NCBI GenBank assembly: GCA_003054665.1
Contig: QAYY01000013.1
Span: 248,001 to 312,000, forward strand
Origin: Opitutaceae bacterium EW11
GTDB taxonomy: Bacteria; Verrucomicrobiota; Verrucomicrobiia; Opitutales; Opitutaceae
DNA length: 64,000 nt
Direction: 5' to 3'
Shown here: positions 9,136-17,107 of the stretch, piece after piece
Layout: each line of letters begins with the position of its first letter
How positions within the stretch are numbered: position 1 is the first letter of the stretch
The notes under the pieces: model-generated
Seen by the model: the letters and a program-made list of their open reading frames with translations, nothing else
Database searches by the model: none
What the model was told of the DNA's origin: nothing
Program-made: the position numbers and the translations under genes

Positions 9136-9447
9136 CGGAGTGGACCGGGAGCGGAGAAGGAAACGGAAAGGGAAGCCACGGATGACACGGATTCGGATGC
9201 AGCAGCGGCTCAGTTTCGTGATGCGGGCGGGGTGCCCTCACCCCGCGGGTTGCGACGTCGCCCGTGCGGAGTGGGGGCGCCCCGCCCAAAACGGAAAAAG
9301 TTTCGCATGACGCCTCCGATTCTGAAGTGCGGCGGCGCCACGTCGCTTTTCAAGGACGAGACCCCGGCTCGCCCGCCGTTGCCGCGCTCGGTCTCGCGCC
9401 CAAACGCGGTGCGGGACACGTCGCGCCACCCGAAGCGTTGAACCCCT
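9136..9447. other. 312 bp imuB-dnaE2 gap carrying a dispersed repeat
   Basis: No gene is seen. A copy of a second dispersed repeat family (CGCCTCCGATTC, then AGTGCGGCGGCG and CGTCGCTTTTC) sits at about 9307-9355. Relatives are in imuB (10953-10988), before gmhB (12957-12995, inverted) and before aguB (about 55157-55190). No LexA-type operator or obvious promoter for dnaE2 was found here. Confidence 0.5.
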
Positions 9448-11202
9448 TCATTCGTATTCGCCATCGAGATACCACTCCTCTCCGATTTTCGCGATGCGGT
9501 AGAGCCCTCCGGCGGCGAGTTCGATATCCCATTCGTCGCGGGACCAAGACTCCGGTTTCCACCAGTCGCCCGAAGTGCGCCACGGCCCTCGCGCGGCGGC
9601 GACGGGGCTGTGCAGCTGCGCGCCGGATACAAATGCGGGCTGACCGCTGCGGGTGAGTTCGACGTGCAATGCCGGCGGAGGACGGCACCGGCGGAGAGGA
9701 AGGCCCGTCGACGGCCAGGTCGGCGGCTGGTCCATGGCGGGAACGAGGGGCAGCGGCGGGACGAGTTTCACCGCGTCGGGGCGATAGGTGTCCTCCAACT
9801 CCGGCGTCCCCAGTTGGCCGCTGCCGACGACGGCGGTGACCCGAGCGAGCGTTTCGGAAAAGCCGTGCGGATCGAGCAGCCCCGTTTCGAAAAGCCCCGG
9901 TTGCCGCACGAGCGGACGGGCAGGGAGGACGCGCAGCGAGACGCCAACCACGGCGGAGCCGGTGCGCAGCGACTCGAGGTAGGTGAAAAGCGTGCGGAAA
10001 AGAATGTCCTCCCGCGCCGTGGGCTCGGGCAGGCGGAAGCCTCGTTCGTGCGTCGTCTCGTCCGCCAGGCCCAGGCCGAGCACGAGTTCGCCGGCGACGA
10101 GTCCGGCGGTGCGGAGTTCGAGCGCGAGCCGGTCGATGAAACGACGGAGAATGAAAAGCACGCCCTCGGTGGTTTCGATCTCGTATTCGAATTCCATGGA
10201 CGCGGCGAACCGCTGGGCGGGGGCGTAGGGCCGGAGCGGGCGGGGCTCGCCGCCGCGGGCGCGCTCCCAGAGGGCGAAACCTTCCGTGCCGAGGCGGCGC
10301 ACGACGTCCGGCTTGGGCAGCGCGGTGAACTGCCCGAGCGTGGTGATGCCCCAACCGGCGAGAATGGAGGTTTGCTCGCCGCTGGGCTCGGCCACGGCAA
10401 GCGGAAGCCGGTGCAGAAACGCGGGCGCGTTTTCCACCGTGCGGACCGAAGTCGTGTCGCGTGCCGCATAGAGGGCGAGAAGGGGCGTGGCGGCGATGCC
10501 GCCGGTGGCGGTGAGGCCGTGTTCGCGCAGTTGGCAGAGGGCGTGTGCGACGTGGCGGGAGCGTTCCTCTGCGGGGAGCCCGGTGACGTCGATCGTGCAG
10601 ATGCCGGGCGCGGTGTCTTCCACGGAGGGAGCGACATCGAGAGCGCAGGCAAGCAGGAGCTGTTGCGCTTCGCGGTCGGCGGACGAGGATGGCTGGCAGA
10701 AGACGATTGTGGCGCAGCGCGCCTGGGCTTGCGGCGCACTCATGCCGGGCGTCACTCCGGCAGCGCGCGCAAGGGCGTTGGCCTGAAGCACGACGGCTTT
10801 TTTCGTATCGCCGGAGAGCACGGCGAAGGGCGTGTCGCTGGGCGGGGGCGGGATGGGGGCGAAAAGCGGGAGTTCTTCCTGGGAGCGCGGCCGTCTCGGC
10901 CGCAACAGGTCGGAGGCGGGCGGGACGCCCGCGCTTCCAGGGGGCGCCTCGGTTTTGGAGTGCGGCGGCACGGCGCCGCTTTCGACGCGTGTTTCCAAGG
11001 CGGACCGGGGGGACCGTCCTCCAGGGGTGCGGGTGTCGGCACCTTCCGAGAGGAGCGCCGGCCGCTGACCGGCGTCGGCTGGGTCGCCGGCCAGCGGCTG
11101 GCGCTCCGCTAGTTCTGCGGCTGCGCCTATTCCCAAGTTAGGATCCGCGCGCAGCACCGCTTGTAGGGAGAAATCGGAGACGTGAAGGACGGCGTAGATC
11201 AT
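9448..11202 (-). CDS. imuB: ImuB, Y-family polymerase-like mutagenesis protein
   Basis: A 584-residue protein with the Y-family polymerase fold typical of ImuB. The N-terminal strand MIYAVLHVSDFSLQAV is followed, after an insertion, by PFAVLSGDTKKAVVLQANALA and the rest of the palm and fingers. QPGLF at residues 434-438 matches the QxxLF beta-clamp-binding pattern. In known systems ImuB is a catalytically inactive adaptor linking ImuA, DnaE2 and the clamp. Residues about 30-120 are a Pro/Ala/Arg-rich insertion encoded by dispersed repeats (GSAGVPPAS at 89-97), absent from the usual family layout. The ATG overlaps the imuA stop by 4 bases. Confidence 0.9.
   Translation of the reverse strand: MIYAVLHVSDFSLQAVLRADPNLGIGAAAELAERQPLAGDPADAGQRPALLSEGADTRTPGGRSPRSALETRVESGAVPPHSKTEAPPGSAGVPPASDLLRPRRPRSQEELPLFAPIPPPPSDTPFAVLSGDTKKAVVLQANALARAAGVTPGMSAPQAQARCATIVFCQPSSSADREAQQLLLACALDVAPSVEDTAPGICTIDVTGLPAEERSRHVAHALCQLREHGLTATGGIAATPLLALYAARDTTSVRTVENAPAFLHRLPLAVAEPSGEQTSILAGWGITTLGQFTALPKPDVVRRLGTEGFALWERARGGEPRPLRPYAPAQRFAASMEFEYEIETTEGVLFILRRFIDRLALELRTAGLVAGELVLGLGLADETTHERGFRLPEPTAREDILFRTLFTYLESLRTGSAVVGVSLRVLPARPLVRQPGLFETGLLDPHGFSETLARVTAVVGSGQLGTPELEDTYRPDAVKLVPPLPLVPAMDQPPTWPSTGLPLRRCRPPPALHVELTRSGQPAFVSGAQLHSPVAAARGPWRTSGDWWKPESWSRDEWDIELAAGGLYRIAKIGEEWYLDGEYE
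10873..11106. repeat. Compound repeat insertion within imuB
   Basis: About 230 bp of imuB near its 5' end are made of dispersed repeats. There is an exact 19-bp copy of the hrpB repeat (10915-10933), a copy of the AGTGCGGCGGC family (10953-10988) and an inverted repeat at 11053-11106 whose arms, GAGCGCC...CCGGCG and CGCCGG...GGCGCTC, nearly match. The reading frame of imuB is preserved through all of them. Confidence 0.7.
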
Positions 11203-11849
11203 ACGGCCTCCTGTTCGAGTTGGCGGCGCTGGCGGCTGAGCTCGATCGGGAGCACATCCGCGAGCAGGGCCCGGGGCGAATCGAGGTCGCTCAGGGCAAA
11301 CGAGTGGTTGAGGAGAAAGCGGAGCTGGGCGCTCGGCACAAGCGCCCTCGGGGTGAGCACGAGGAGCGGGAGTTGGTTCTGTTCGGCGGCGCGCTGCAGG
11401 CGGTACCAGGAGGTGGGCGGCTCCTGACGCAACTCGCGTTCCGCCTGCCGCCGAAGATCGATCATCACCAGGCCGAAATTGGCGTCTCGGGTGAGAAGAT
11501 CGGCCGATTGCATGACCTGCCGCAGCGTGTGGCAGCGCACCCAGACCAGGTGGATGAGCGCGTCTTGCGTGAAAGATTGGGGGTCGAAGCAGTCCGAACC
11601 GTCGATCAGCGTGACGCGCAACCGTTGCGCGCGGCAGAGCTCGAGCACACGGGCGACCACCAGCATGCCTCCGCAGCTGGGCGCGGCGCAGACAATCTCC
11701 GTGATCGCACCTACCGGAAGCCCGCCCGCGGCCTCATCGATCGCCGGCACCCCCGTCGCCACGCAGCGTGCGCGAAGCGATTGGCTCGCCGTGGGAAAAC
11801 GGCGGGCGAGCAGCTCGCGGAGCGCGTGGAGTTTTTCGGGAGGGGGCAT
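11199..11849 (-). CDS. imuA: ImuA, RecA-like mutagenesis protein
   Basis: A 216-residue protein of the ImuA/SulA-like family, related to the RecA core but lacking a standard Walker A. The segment GVPAIDEAAGGLPVGAITEI near the N-terminus corresponds to the RecA-like domain entry, and a conserved strand LRVTLIDGSDCFDP follows. ImuA acts with ImuB and DnaE2 in SOS translesion synthesis. It is translationally coupled to imuB (ATGA overlap) and lies 237 bases after lexA. That gap has a three-unit AGAATGA array but no LexA operator, so expression from the lexA promoter is the simplest reading. Confidence 0.87.
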   Translation of the reverse strand: MPPPEKLHALRELLARRFPTASQSLRARCVATGVPAIDEAAGGLPVGAITEIVCAAPSCGGMLVVARVLELCRAQRLRVTLIDGSDCFDPQSFTQDALIHLVWVRCHTLRQVMQSADLLTRDANFGLVMIDLRRQAERELRQEPPTSWYRLQRAAEQNQLPLLVLTPRALVPSAQLRFLLNHSFALSDLDSPRALLADVLPIELSRQRRQLEQEAV

Positions 11850-11868
11850 TTACGGCTGCGCCTAAGGT

Positions 11869-11889
11869 AGAATGCAGAATGAAGAATGA
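11869..11889 (+). repeat. AGAATGA heptamer array
   Basis: AGAATGC, AGAATGA and AGAATGA lie in tandem, followed by TGAAGGA, just upstream of imuA. The 7-bp period matches the other arrays in the window but the unit sequence differs. No facing partner was found. Confidence 0.55.
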
Positions 11890-12086
11890 TGAAGGAGGAG
11901 CGGCTGGTTGGCGGAGCGGGCGCGATCGGTGAGAGAGAGGCGGGGCGTCTGGCTGAGAACGAAAACGGTACGGCGGTTCGAGGTGGGCGGCGGTGCGGAG
12001 GGAGGGCACGTCGGTTAAAACGCGTCGGGGAAACGGCCCGAAAAACCGCGGCGCGTCGGGGGCAACGCACCCTGCCTGCAGAGAAT

Positions 12087-12689
12087 TCACGTTTTTCGTC
12101 GGAGGAGACCGACCATGACTCCTTGAATGATCAGTTCGCTCGCCGGAAGAAGGTCGGGATAACGCGGATTCTCGGCGCGCAGGAAGGGTGCGCCTCGTTG
12201 CACGAGGTAACGTTTGAGGGTCGATTCGCCATCGATCAGAGCGGCGACGATGTCGCCCGGGCGCGGTTCGCGCGGCGTGAGGAAGACGATGTCGTCCTCG
12301 ACGATGTTGGCGCCGATCATCGAGTCGCCTCGCACGGTCAGCGCGAAAACCTGCGTGCCGGGACGAATGCCGAGCGTGACGAGGTCGACCCCGACAAAAG
12401 TGTCGGGCTGCTGTTCTTCCAGCGTCGGCAAACCGGCGGGAATCGTGCCGTAGAGCGGCACGCGAGCGGAGGTGGCGGTGAACCCGGACGGGGAAACGAA
12501 GGCGCGGGATTTGCCTGGCTGGCGTTTGAGCACGCCTTTTTTCGCGAGAGCCTGGAGGTGGCGCGTGACCGCGAACGGGCTGGCGAAGTGGAAGTGCGCC
12601 TGGATTTCGCGGAGCGTGGGGAAAACGCCTTGCTCCGCTTGGTGGGCGAGGACGAAGTCGAGGATCTCCTGTTGGCGCTTCGTAAGCAT
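12087..12689 (-). CDS. lexA: LexA repressor
   Basis: A 200-residue SOS repressor. The N-terminal winged helix-turn-helix (MLTKRQQEILDFVLAHQ, then TLREIQAHF) is followed by the S24 self-cleavage domain. The cleavage site is Ala85-Gly86 in TIPAGLP, the catalytic serine is Ser123 in GDSMIG and the catalytic lysine is Lys159 in STLKRY. The ATG at 12689 is fixed by the conserved N-terminus; the frame is open further upstream but passes through the operator. LexA represses DNA-damage genes until RecA filaments trigger its cleavage. It heads the cassette lexA-imuA-imuB-dnaE2 and is autoregulated through the adjacent operator. No Shine-Dalgarno is visible. Confidence 0.96.
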   Translation of the reverse strand: MLTKRQQEILDFVLAHQAEQGVFPTLREIQAHFHFASPFAVTRHLQALAKKGVLKRQPGKSRAFVSPSGFTATSARVPLYGTIPAGLPTLEEQQPDTFVGVDLVTLGIRPGTQVFALTVRGDSMIGANIVEDDIVFLTPREPRPGDIVAALIDGESTLKRYLVQRGAPFLRAENPRYPDLLPASELIIQGVMVGLLRRKT

Positions 12690-12707
12690 AGTGTTCAAAT
12701 GAACACT
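12690..12707. promoter_or_regulatory. LexA operator (SOS box)
   Basis: AGTGTTCAAATGAACACT is a perfect inverted repeat with 7-bp arms and a 4-base spacer. It contains TGTTC-N4-GAACA, the operator type I recall as reported for Verrucomicrobia LexA. It directly abuts the lexA start codon, so the promoter must overlap it and the transcript is probably leaderless or nearly so. Confidence 0.9.
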
Positions 12708-13078
12708 CTTTTGGCGCAACGCAACGCCGCTTGAACGGTGATTGCACAAGTGCGGGAGTAGCACGGGTTTTGAAGAAATCGCCGGGGCGTGGATGAACAC
12801 GGATCGGGGCGCGTTATCCGTGTCGATCGGTGCCCCTCTGTGGTTGCACGGATCGGTGGGAGCGCCGGTCTCCGGCCGGCAATCTATTAGGCTGCCGGCG
12901 GGACGCCTGCGCTCCCAGGGGATCGAAGGCTCTTTCGCGCCGAGCCAGGGCTCGCCGTCGAAGGCGGCGACAGGTCGCCGCACTTCAAATCGGAGGGTTT
13001 GGCGTCTCCTGCGTGCCTCTTGTGTCCGAGCTCGGTGAACTCGGTATTAAGTGGAGAAATCGCCGGAGCGCGGCAGCC
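12708..13078. other. lexA upstream region, repeat-rich
   Basis: No gene is seen. Besides the LexA operator at its edge, the region contains a diverged palindrome at 12858-12916 (arms GGGAGCGCCGG and related GCCTGCGCTCCC) and, at 12957-12995, an inverted copy of the AGTGCGGCG repeat family. The lexA promoter must lie at about 12690-12750. Confidence 0.5.
12858..12916. repeat. REP-like palindrome upstream of lexA
   Basis: An imperfect inverted repeat of about 24-base arms around an 11-base centre. The right arm GGCGGGACGCCTGCGCTCCC resembles the SAGVPPA-coding repeat found in hrpB and imuB, so all three probably belong to one family. Confidence 0.6.
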
Positions 13079-13603
13079 CTACAGGCTCGCGGCGAACGCG
13101 GCGAAATCAGCGTAGAGGGGAAGGTTGGGAAAATCGAACTGGGCCCACGCCGCTGCATCCAGTTTTCCATGACACACGGCGGCCACGCGGATTTTCGCGT
13201 TCAGGCCGGCTTCGATGTCGGTCTCGCGGTCGCCGACCATGATGCACTGTGCGGGGTCGAGCTGATGCTCCTCGATCATCTCGAGGATAAAACGCGGCGA
13301 TGGTTTCCGGTATTCCATCGGTTGCTCCGGGGTCTCGGGCGCCATGCAGATGCCGGCGAAGACCGGCCGCGGCAGGCCGAGCAGCTCCTCCATGCGCTCG
13401 TTCACGCGGATCGCATCCTGCATCGTGTAATAACCGCGCCCGATGCCGGATTGGTTGGAGAAAATGAAAAGCTTGTAGCCGAGCTTCTGCGCCCGCCTCA
13501 GCCCCTCCGCCACGCCCGGCAGCAGTTCGACGCCCGCAGGATCGTGCAGGTAATGCTTGTCGATGATGAGCGTGCCGTCGCGATCGAGGAAGAGGGCTTT
13601 CAT
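13079..13603 (-). CDS. gmhB: D-glycero-beta-D-manno-heptose-1,7-bisphosphate 7-phosphatase
   Basis: A 174-residue HAD-superfamily phosphatase. Motif I is FLDRDGTL at the N-terminus (nucleophile Asp7, acid Asp9), motif II is FSNQSG, and MVGDRETDIEAGLN carries motif IV. The sequence lineup is that of GmhB, which removes the 7-phosphate in ADP-heptose synthesis for LPS inner core. The next gene downstream on the same strand order is the heptose kinase (13833-14813), which fits one pathway. The alternative, a histidinol-phosphate phosphatase, is less likely in this context. The length is normal. Confidence 0.88.
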   Translation of the reverse strand: MKALFLDRDGTLIIDKHYLHDPAGVELLPGVAEGLRRAQKLGYKLFIFSNQSGIGRGYYTMQDAIRVNERMEELLGLPRPVFAGICMAPETPEQPMEYRKPSPRFILEMIEEHQLDPAQCIMVGDRETDIEAGLNAKIRVAAVCHGKLDAAAWAQFDFPNLPLYADFAAFAASL

Positions 13604-13653
13604 GGCCGGCGCGAATGCGCTTGAGGTGTTGAAGCGGCGCAGGGCGCGCCGGA

Positions 13654-13802
13654 GTAGTTGGTAGTTAGAAGTTGGTGACGGAAGTCGGTGGGCTTCGCCT
13701 CTTCGCGAGACTTGTTCCGCCGTGGCTGGCGAAGGCGCGGAGAACGCGAAGGAAGGTCGCTGCGTTGGCGGGGCAGATACTAACTTCCAATTTCCAACTT
13801 CC
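13654..13802. repeat. Mini-element bounded by facing heptamer arrays
   Basis: A left array GTTGGTA-GTTAGAA-GTTGGTG (13657-13677) faces a right array ACTAACTTCCAATTTCCAAC (13779-13802), which is the reverse complement of GTTGGAA/ATTGGAA-type units. The core between them is about 100 bp and codes for nothing recognisable. The same plan recurs at 26906-27069. Confidence 0.65.
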
Positions 13803-13832
13803 CGCGGCGGCGGTTGCGCCCGCCGCGCCGCA

Positions 13833-14813
13833 TCAGCAATCCACGTATTTCACCAGCTCGTCGGGCGTGACGGTCGCGGTGCCGAGTTTGCCGACGACGA
13901 CACCGGAGGCGGCGTTGGCGAAATGGGCGGAGGTTTCAAGGTTGGCGCCGGCGCAGAGGGCGAGCACAAGCGAGGCCAGGGCGGTATCGCCCGCGCCGGA
14001 GACGTCGAACACCTCGCGTGCGGCGGTTGGGATTGTTTTTCCCACTTTGCCGCCCTGCGAGAGCAGCATGCCGTCTTCGCTCAGGGTGATGACGAGGTTC
14101 TTCGTGTGATAAAGGCTGTCGAGGCGGCGGCAGACCTGCTCGGCGGGGAAGGGCGTGTGCGGCTCGGGCGTGATGCCGGCGAGTTGGAGCGCTTCGCGGC
14201 GGTTGGGCGTGATGAGATCCAGATCGTGGAACTTCAGCGGCCGCTTCGGCTTGGGGTCCAGGGCGGTGAACTTCTTCGCGTTGCGGGCCAGCAGGCTCAC
14301 GCGCTCCACCAACGCGTCGGTCAGGATGCCTTTCGCGTAGTCGGAGAAGATCACGGCGTCGTGGCGGTTGACCGCATCGGTGAACAGCGGATCGAGCTTG
14401 TCGGGATCGATGCGGTACGCGGTGGGCGGCGCTTCGCGGTCCAGCCGGCAGAGCTGCTGGTGCTGCACGAGCACGCGGGTCTTCACGATCGTCGCGCCGG
14501 TGCCGGGAGTGGAGAGTTTGCCGATGTTTTTGCCGGCCAGAATCTGGCTCAGCCGCTCTCCGGCTTCGTCTTCTCCGAAGTGACCCGCGACGGTGCAATG
14601 TGCACCGAGCGAGGCGATGTTGAGCGCGACATTGGCCGCGCCGCCGGCGGTGTAGCTGTCCCGCGCGATGTCCACCACCGGGACCGGCGCCTCCGGGGAG
14701 ATGCGCGTGGCGTCGCCCCAGATGTAGTGGTCGAGCATCACATCCCCGATCACGAGGATGCGGAGGGTGGAGATTTTTTCGAGCAGGGCCTTCGCGGCGG
14801 CGGGTGCGATCAT
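13833..14813 (-). CDS. hldA: D-glycero-beta-D-manno-heptose-7-phosphate kinase
   Basis: A 326-residue PfkB-family sugar kinase matching the kinase half of HldE (RfaE1). The N-terminal signature is ILVIGDVMLDHYIWGDATRI, the substrate region is YTAGGAANVALNIASLGAH, and the anion-hole/catalytic motif is FDVSGAGDTALA with Asp as base. It phosphorylates heptose 7-phosphate at C1, giving the substrate of GmhB encoded just downstream. There is no nucleotidyltransferase domain, so the kinase and adenylyltransferase functions are split, as in HldA/HldC systems. It starts 1 base from the end of the M24 peptidase gene, suggesting co-transcription. Confidence 0.93.
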   Translation of the reverse strand: MIAPAAAKALLEKISTLRILVIGDVMLDHYIWGDATRISPEAPVPVVDIARDSYTAGGAANVALNIASLGAHCTVAGHFGEDEAGERLSQILAGKNIGKLSTPGTGATIVKTRVLVQHQQLCRLDREAPPTAYRIDPDKLDPLFTDAVNRHDAVIFSDYAKGILTDALVERVSLLARNAKKFTALDPKPKRPLKFHDLDLITPNRREALQLAGITPEPHTPFPAEQVCRRLDSLYHTKNLVITLSEDGMLLSQGGKVGKTIPTAAREVFDVSGAGDTALASLVLALCAGANLETSAHFANAASGVVVGKLGTATVTPDELVKYVDC

Positions 14814-14814
14814 G

Positions 14815-15945
14815 TTACTTCAATTCCCAATCGTAGTGGAATTTTGACAACAGCTTGGGCGTGGAATCTGTGACTTGAACCACGTCCTCGATGCGGCAGC
14901 CGCCCAGACCCGGGTAATACAGTCCTGGTTCGACGGTGACGACGGATCCGCGTTTCAGACGATAGTGGGTGGCGTTGACGCGCGGCGGCTCGTGGACCGC
15001 CAAGCCGAGGCCGTGGCCGGTGCCGTGGAAAAATCCGACGGAGCCCTGGTCCGTGTGTTTGGTTTCGTAGCCGTGCCGGGCGAAGGTATCCAGAACCTGC
15101 TGATGCACGTCGTGGCCGTCCACGCCGGCCTTGATCTTTTTCAATGCGGCGAGCTGGGCTTCGCGCACCGCGGCGACGAGCTTGCGTTGGGCGTCGCTGG
15201 CGCGGCCCTTGAGGAACGTGCGGGTCATGTCGCCATAGTAGCCGGTTTTCACGACGCGGGGAAAAACGTCGACGATGATCAGCTCGTTCGCACGGAGCGG
15301 ACCGGTGCCGCGGCCGTGGGGATCGCAGGCTTGGTCGCCGCCGGCGGCGATGGTGTCGAGCGAGACGGCGCCGGCCTCGAGGCAGCCGACTTCGATCGCG
15401 AGCTTCAGGCGTTCCGACGTGAGCGGTTTGCCTTCGAAGATCAGTTTGCCGCCCTTGATCTTGCTCGCGCGGAGCACGCGCTCGGCGGCGCCGATGCCCG
15501 CGGCGCTGCAACGGTTGCCCTCGCGGAGGGCTTCGGCTTCGGCGTCGCTCTTGATTTCGCGTTGCGGGAAAATGGCCCCTTCCGCGACTTCGATCTTCAC
15601 CTTGAGATTCGTCAGGCGCGTAGCGAGCCCGGCGGGGAAATCGTCGGGAACGACAAAGCTCTTGATCTTGTAGTCCCGCGCGATGAGCGAAATCACCTCG
15701 GCGGCCGCGATCTTGCGATCGGGGAAACGTTTCCTTCCTCGCTCGATGAAGCTCTCCAGCGGCAACACGACGTCGAACTCCGATTCGCGTTTCATGCGCC
15801 CGAATTCGAGGGCGTTCACGACCGCGTATTTTTTGCGGCCCACGGTGAAGCTGATGAAGGGGTCGGGTACGAAGGCGCGGCCCAGATAGAGTTGATCGGC
15901 GTTGACGGCAGAATCCGCGTACAGGAGGAGCGATGGAGTTGCCAC
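14815..15945 (-). CDS. M24 family metallopeptidase (Xaa-Pro aminopeptidase-like)
   Basis: A 376-residue 'pita-bread' metallopeptidase. The creatinase-like N-terminal domain covers about residues 1-140, and the M24 catalytic domain follows with the metal ligands in order: Asp in IIVDVFP, Asp in GDMTRTF, His in FFHGTGHGLG near residue 308, Glu in VEPGLYYPG and Glu in CRIEDVV. This pattern fits aminopeptidase P or prolidase, which cleave Xaa-Pro bonds; the exact substrate cannot be told from sequence. It sits at the head of a minus-strand run with the heptose kinase. Confidence 0.88.
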   Translation of the reverse strand: MATPSLLLYADSAVNADQLYLGRAFVPDPFISFTVGRKKYAVVNALEFGRMKRESEFDVVLPLESFIERGRKRFPDRKIAAAEVISLIARDYKIKSFVVPDDFPAGLATRLTNLKVKIEVAEGAIFPQREIKSDAEAEALREGNRCSAAGIGAAERVLRASKIKGGKLIFEGKPLTSERLKLAIEVGCLEAGAVSLDTIAAGGDQACDPHGRGTGPLRANELIIVDVFPRVVKTGYYGDMTRTFLKGRASDAQRKLVAAVREAQLAALKKIKAGVDGHDVHQQVLDTFARHGYETKHTDQGSVGFFHGTGHGLGLAVHEPPRVNATHYRLKRGSVVTVEPGLYYPGLGGCRIEDVVQVTDSTPKLLSKFHYDWELK

Positions 15946-15994
15946 GATGGGATTGGATTGAACTAAGCGAGAGTGAAGATTAGCCAGCCGGCCT

Positions 15995-16549
15995 GTGAAA
16001 AGCGCAAAACAGTTCCGGTTCTGGTGTTACCTGGTGGCGTCTATCGCAATTGCGGGCGTTTTCTCGGCCTGTGGACAGGACAAGTCGGCCAAGACGGAAG
16101 AAACGAAATCCGCCACGGCGTTTTTCCCCATCAAGGTGGGTGACCGCACCGCGAGTCTTCAGATCGCCGCGCTCCCGAATGAGCAGATGCTGGGGCTGAT
16201 GCACCGGCGCGACCTGAAACCGGACGACGGCATGGTCTTCGTTTTTCCGCGTCCGCAGCGGATGAGCTTCTACATGCGCAACACGCCGACGCCGCTCAGT
16301 ATCGGGTATTTCGATTCAGAGGGCGTGCTGAAGGAAGTGTATCCGATGTATCCGTTCGACGAGACTACGGTGAACTCGCGCAGCGATCGCATTCAATTCT
16401 GCGTCGAGATGAATCAGGGCTGGTACGAAAAGAACGGCGTCCGGACCGGCGACAAGCTCGACGTCAAGGCGCTCGCCGCTGCGCTGAAGGCCCGCGGACA
16501 AGACCCGGTGGAGTACGGGCTGCGGAAGTGGGTGGCCGAGGAGAAGTGA
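15995..16549 (+). CDS. DUF192 family lipoprotein
   Basis: A 184-residue protein with an N-terminal membrane segment and a lipobox ending at Cys26 (VFSAC), then the DUF192 domain: NEQMLGLMHRRDLKPDDGMV and MSFYMRNTPTPLSIGYFD. Members are small exported proteins of unknown biochemical role. It starts about 50 bases from the divergent M24 peptidase gene and is convergent with the small unknown gene at 16568. Lipid anchoring to an envelope membrane is predicted from the lipobox. Confidence 0.88.
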   Translation: MKSAKQFRFWCYLVASIAIAGVFSACGQDKSAKTEETKSATAFFPIKVGDRTASLQIAALPNEQMLGLMHRRDLKPDDGMVFVFPRPQRMSFYMRNTPTPLSIGYFDSEGVLKEVYPMYPFDETTVNSRSDRIQFCVEMNQGWYEKNGVRTGDKLDVKALAAALKARGQDPVEYGLRKWVAEEK

Positions 16550-16567
16550 GCGACGCCGCGGCGGCGT

Positions 16568-17050
16568 TCACTCGTCGTCTTCGTTTTTCTTGCTGCGTTT
16601 GGAGCCCGACTCGGCGTCTTTCGGAATCTCGTTGTCGGTACGCAGCATCAGCACCGGGTTCTTGTTCTTCACCCAGAGCTCGACCTCTTTGAAGTTTTTG
16701 GCCGGAACGGCCTCGATCGCTTCGCCGACGGTCTTGGCGGGATGGAGACGGCCCTTTTTCGTGGCGTTGAAATCGTAGGCGGCGCGGAAAATCCGGTCCT
16801 GCGTCGTCGCCGGGCTGTCGTCCTCCGGGATCTGCATCACCCAGCCGGTGAAATCGTGATCGGGGAGCTTCTCGTCGGGGTCGGAAATGAGGATGACCCA
16901 CTGCTTCTTCACCGGAGGCGGCTTGTCTTCGTCGGACGTCTCCGCCTGCGCGAGCAGGTTCATCTCTTCCACGATCTGGCGGAGCAGTTTCGGGTCGACC
17001 TGGTTCTTCTTCAGAATCTCGGCGACTTGGTTGACCTCTAGTTTCGGCAT
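16568..17050 (-). CDS. Conserved-looking hypothetical protein, acidic and lysine-rich
   Basis: A 160-residue soluble protein that I do not recognise. It begins MPKLEVNQVAEILKKNQ, has a central predicted beta-rich section (QWVILISDPDEKLPDHDF, WVMQIPEDD) and ends in a charged tail rich in Lys, Glu and Asp. The ATG at 17050 was preferred over longer options because protein-like sequence starts there and longer forms would run into the divergent NUDIX gene. It is divergent from that gene (57 bases apart). No catalytic motif or membrane segment is evident. Confidence 0.75.
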   Translation of the reverse strand: MPKLEVNQVAEILKKNQVDPKLLRQIVEEMNLLAQAETSDEDKPPPVKKQWVILISDPDEKLPDHDFTGWVMQIPEDDSPATTQDRIFRAAYDFNATKKGRLHPAKTVGEAIEAVPAKNFKEVELWVKNKNPVLMLRTDNEIPKDAESGSKRSKKNEDDE

Positions 17051-17107
17051 GGGGAACGAATTTGACTGACGAAAGGACACGTTCGCGCCTGATGGGACAA
17101 GCCAAAC

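Noticed and set aside
5875-9441. 1188-residue open frame antisense to dnaE2
   Set aside because: The minus-strand frame is an unmistakable DnaE2; the plus-strand frame has no recognisable motif.
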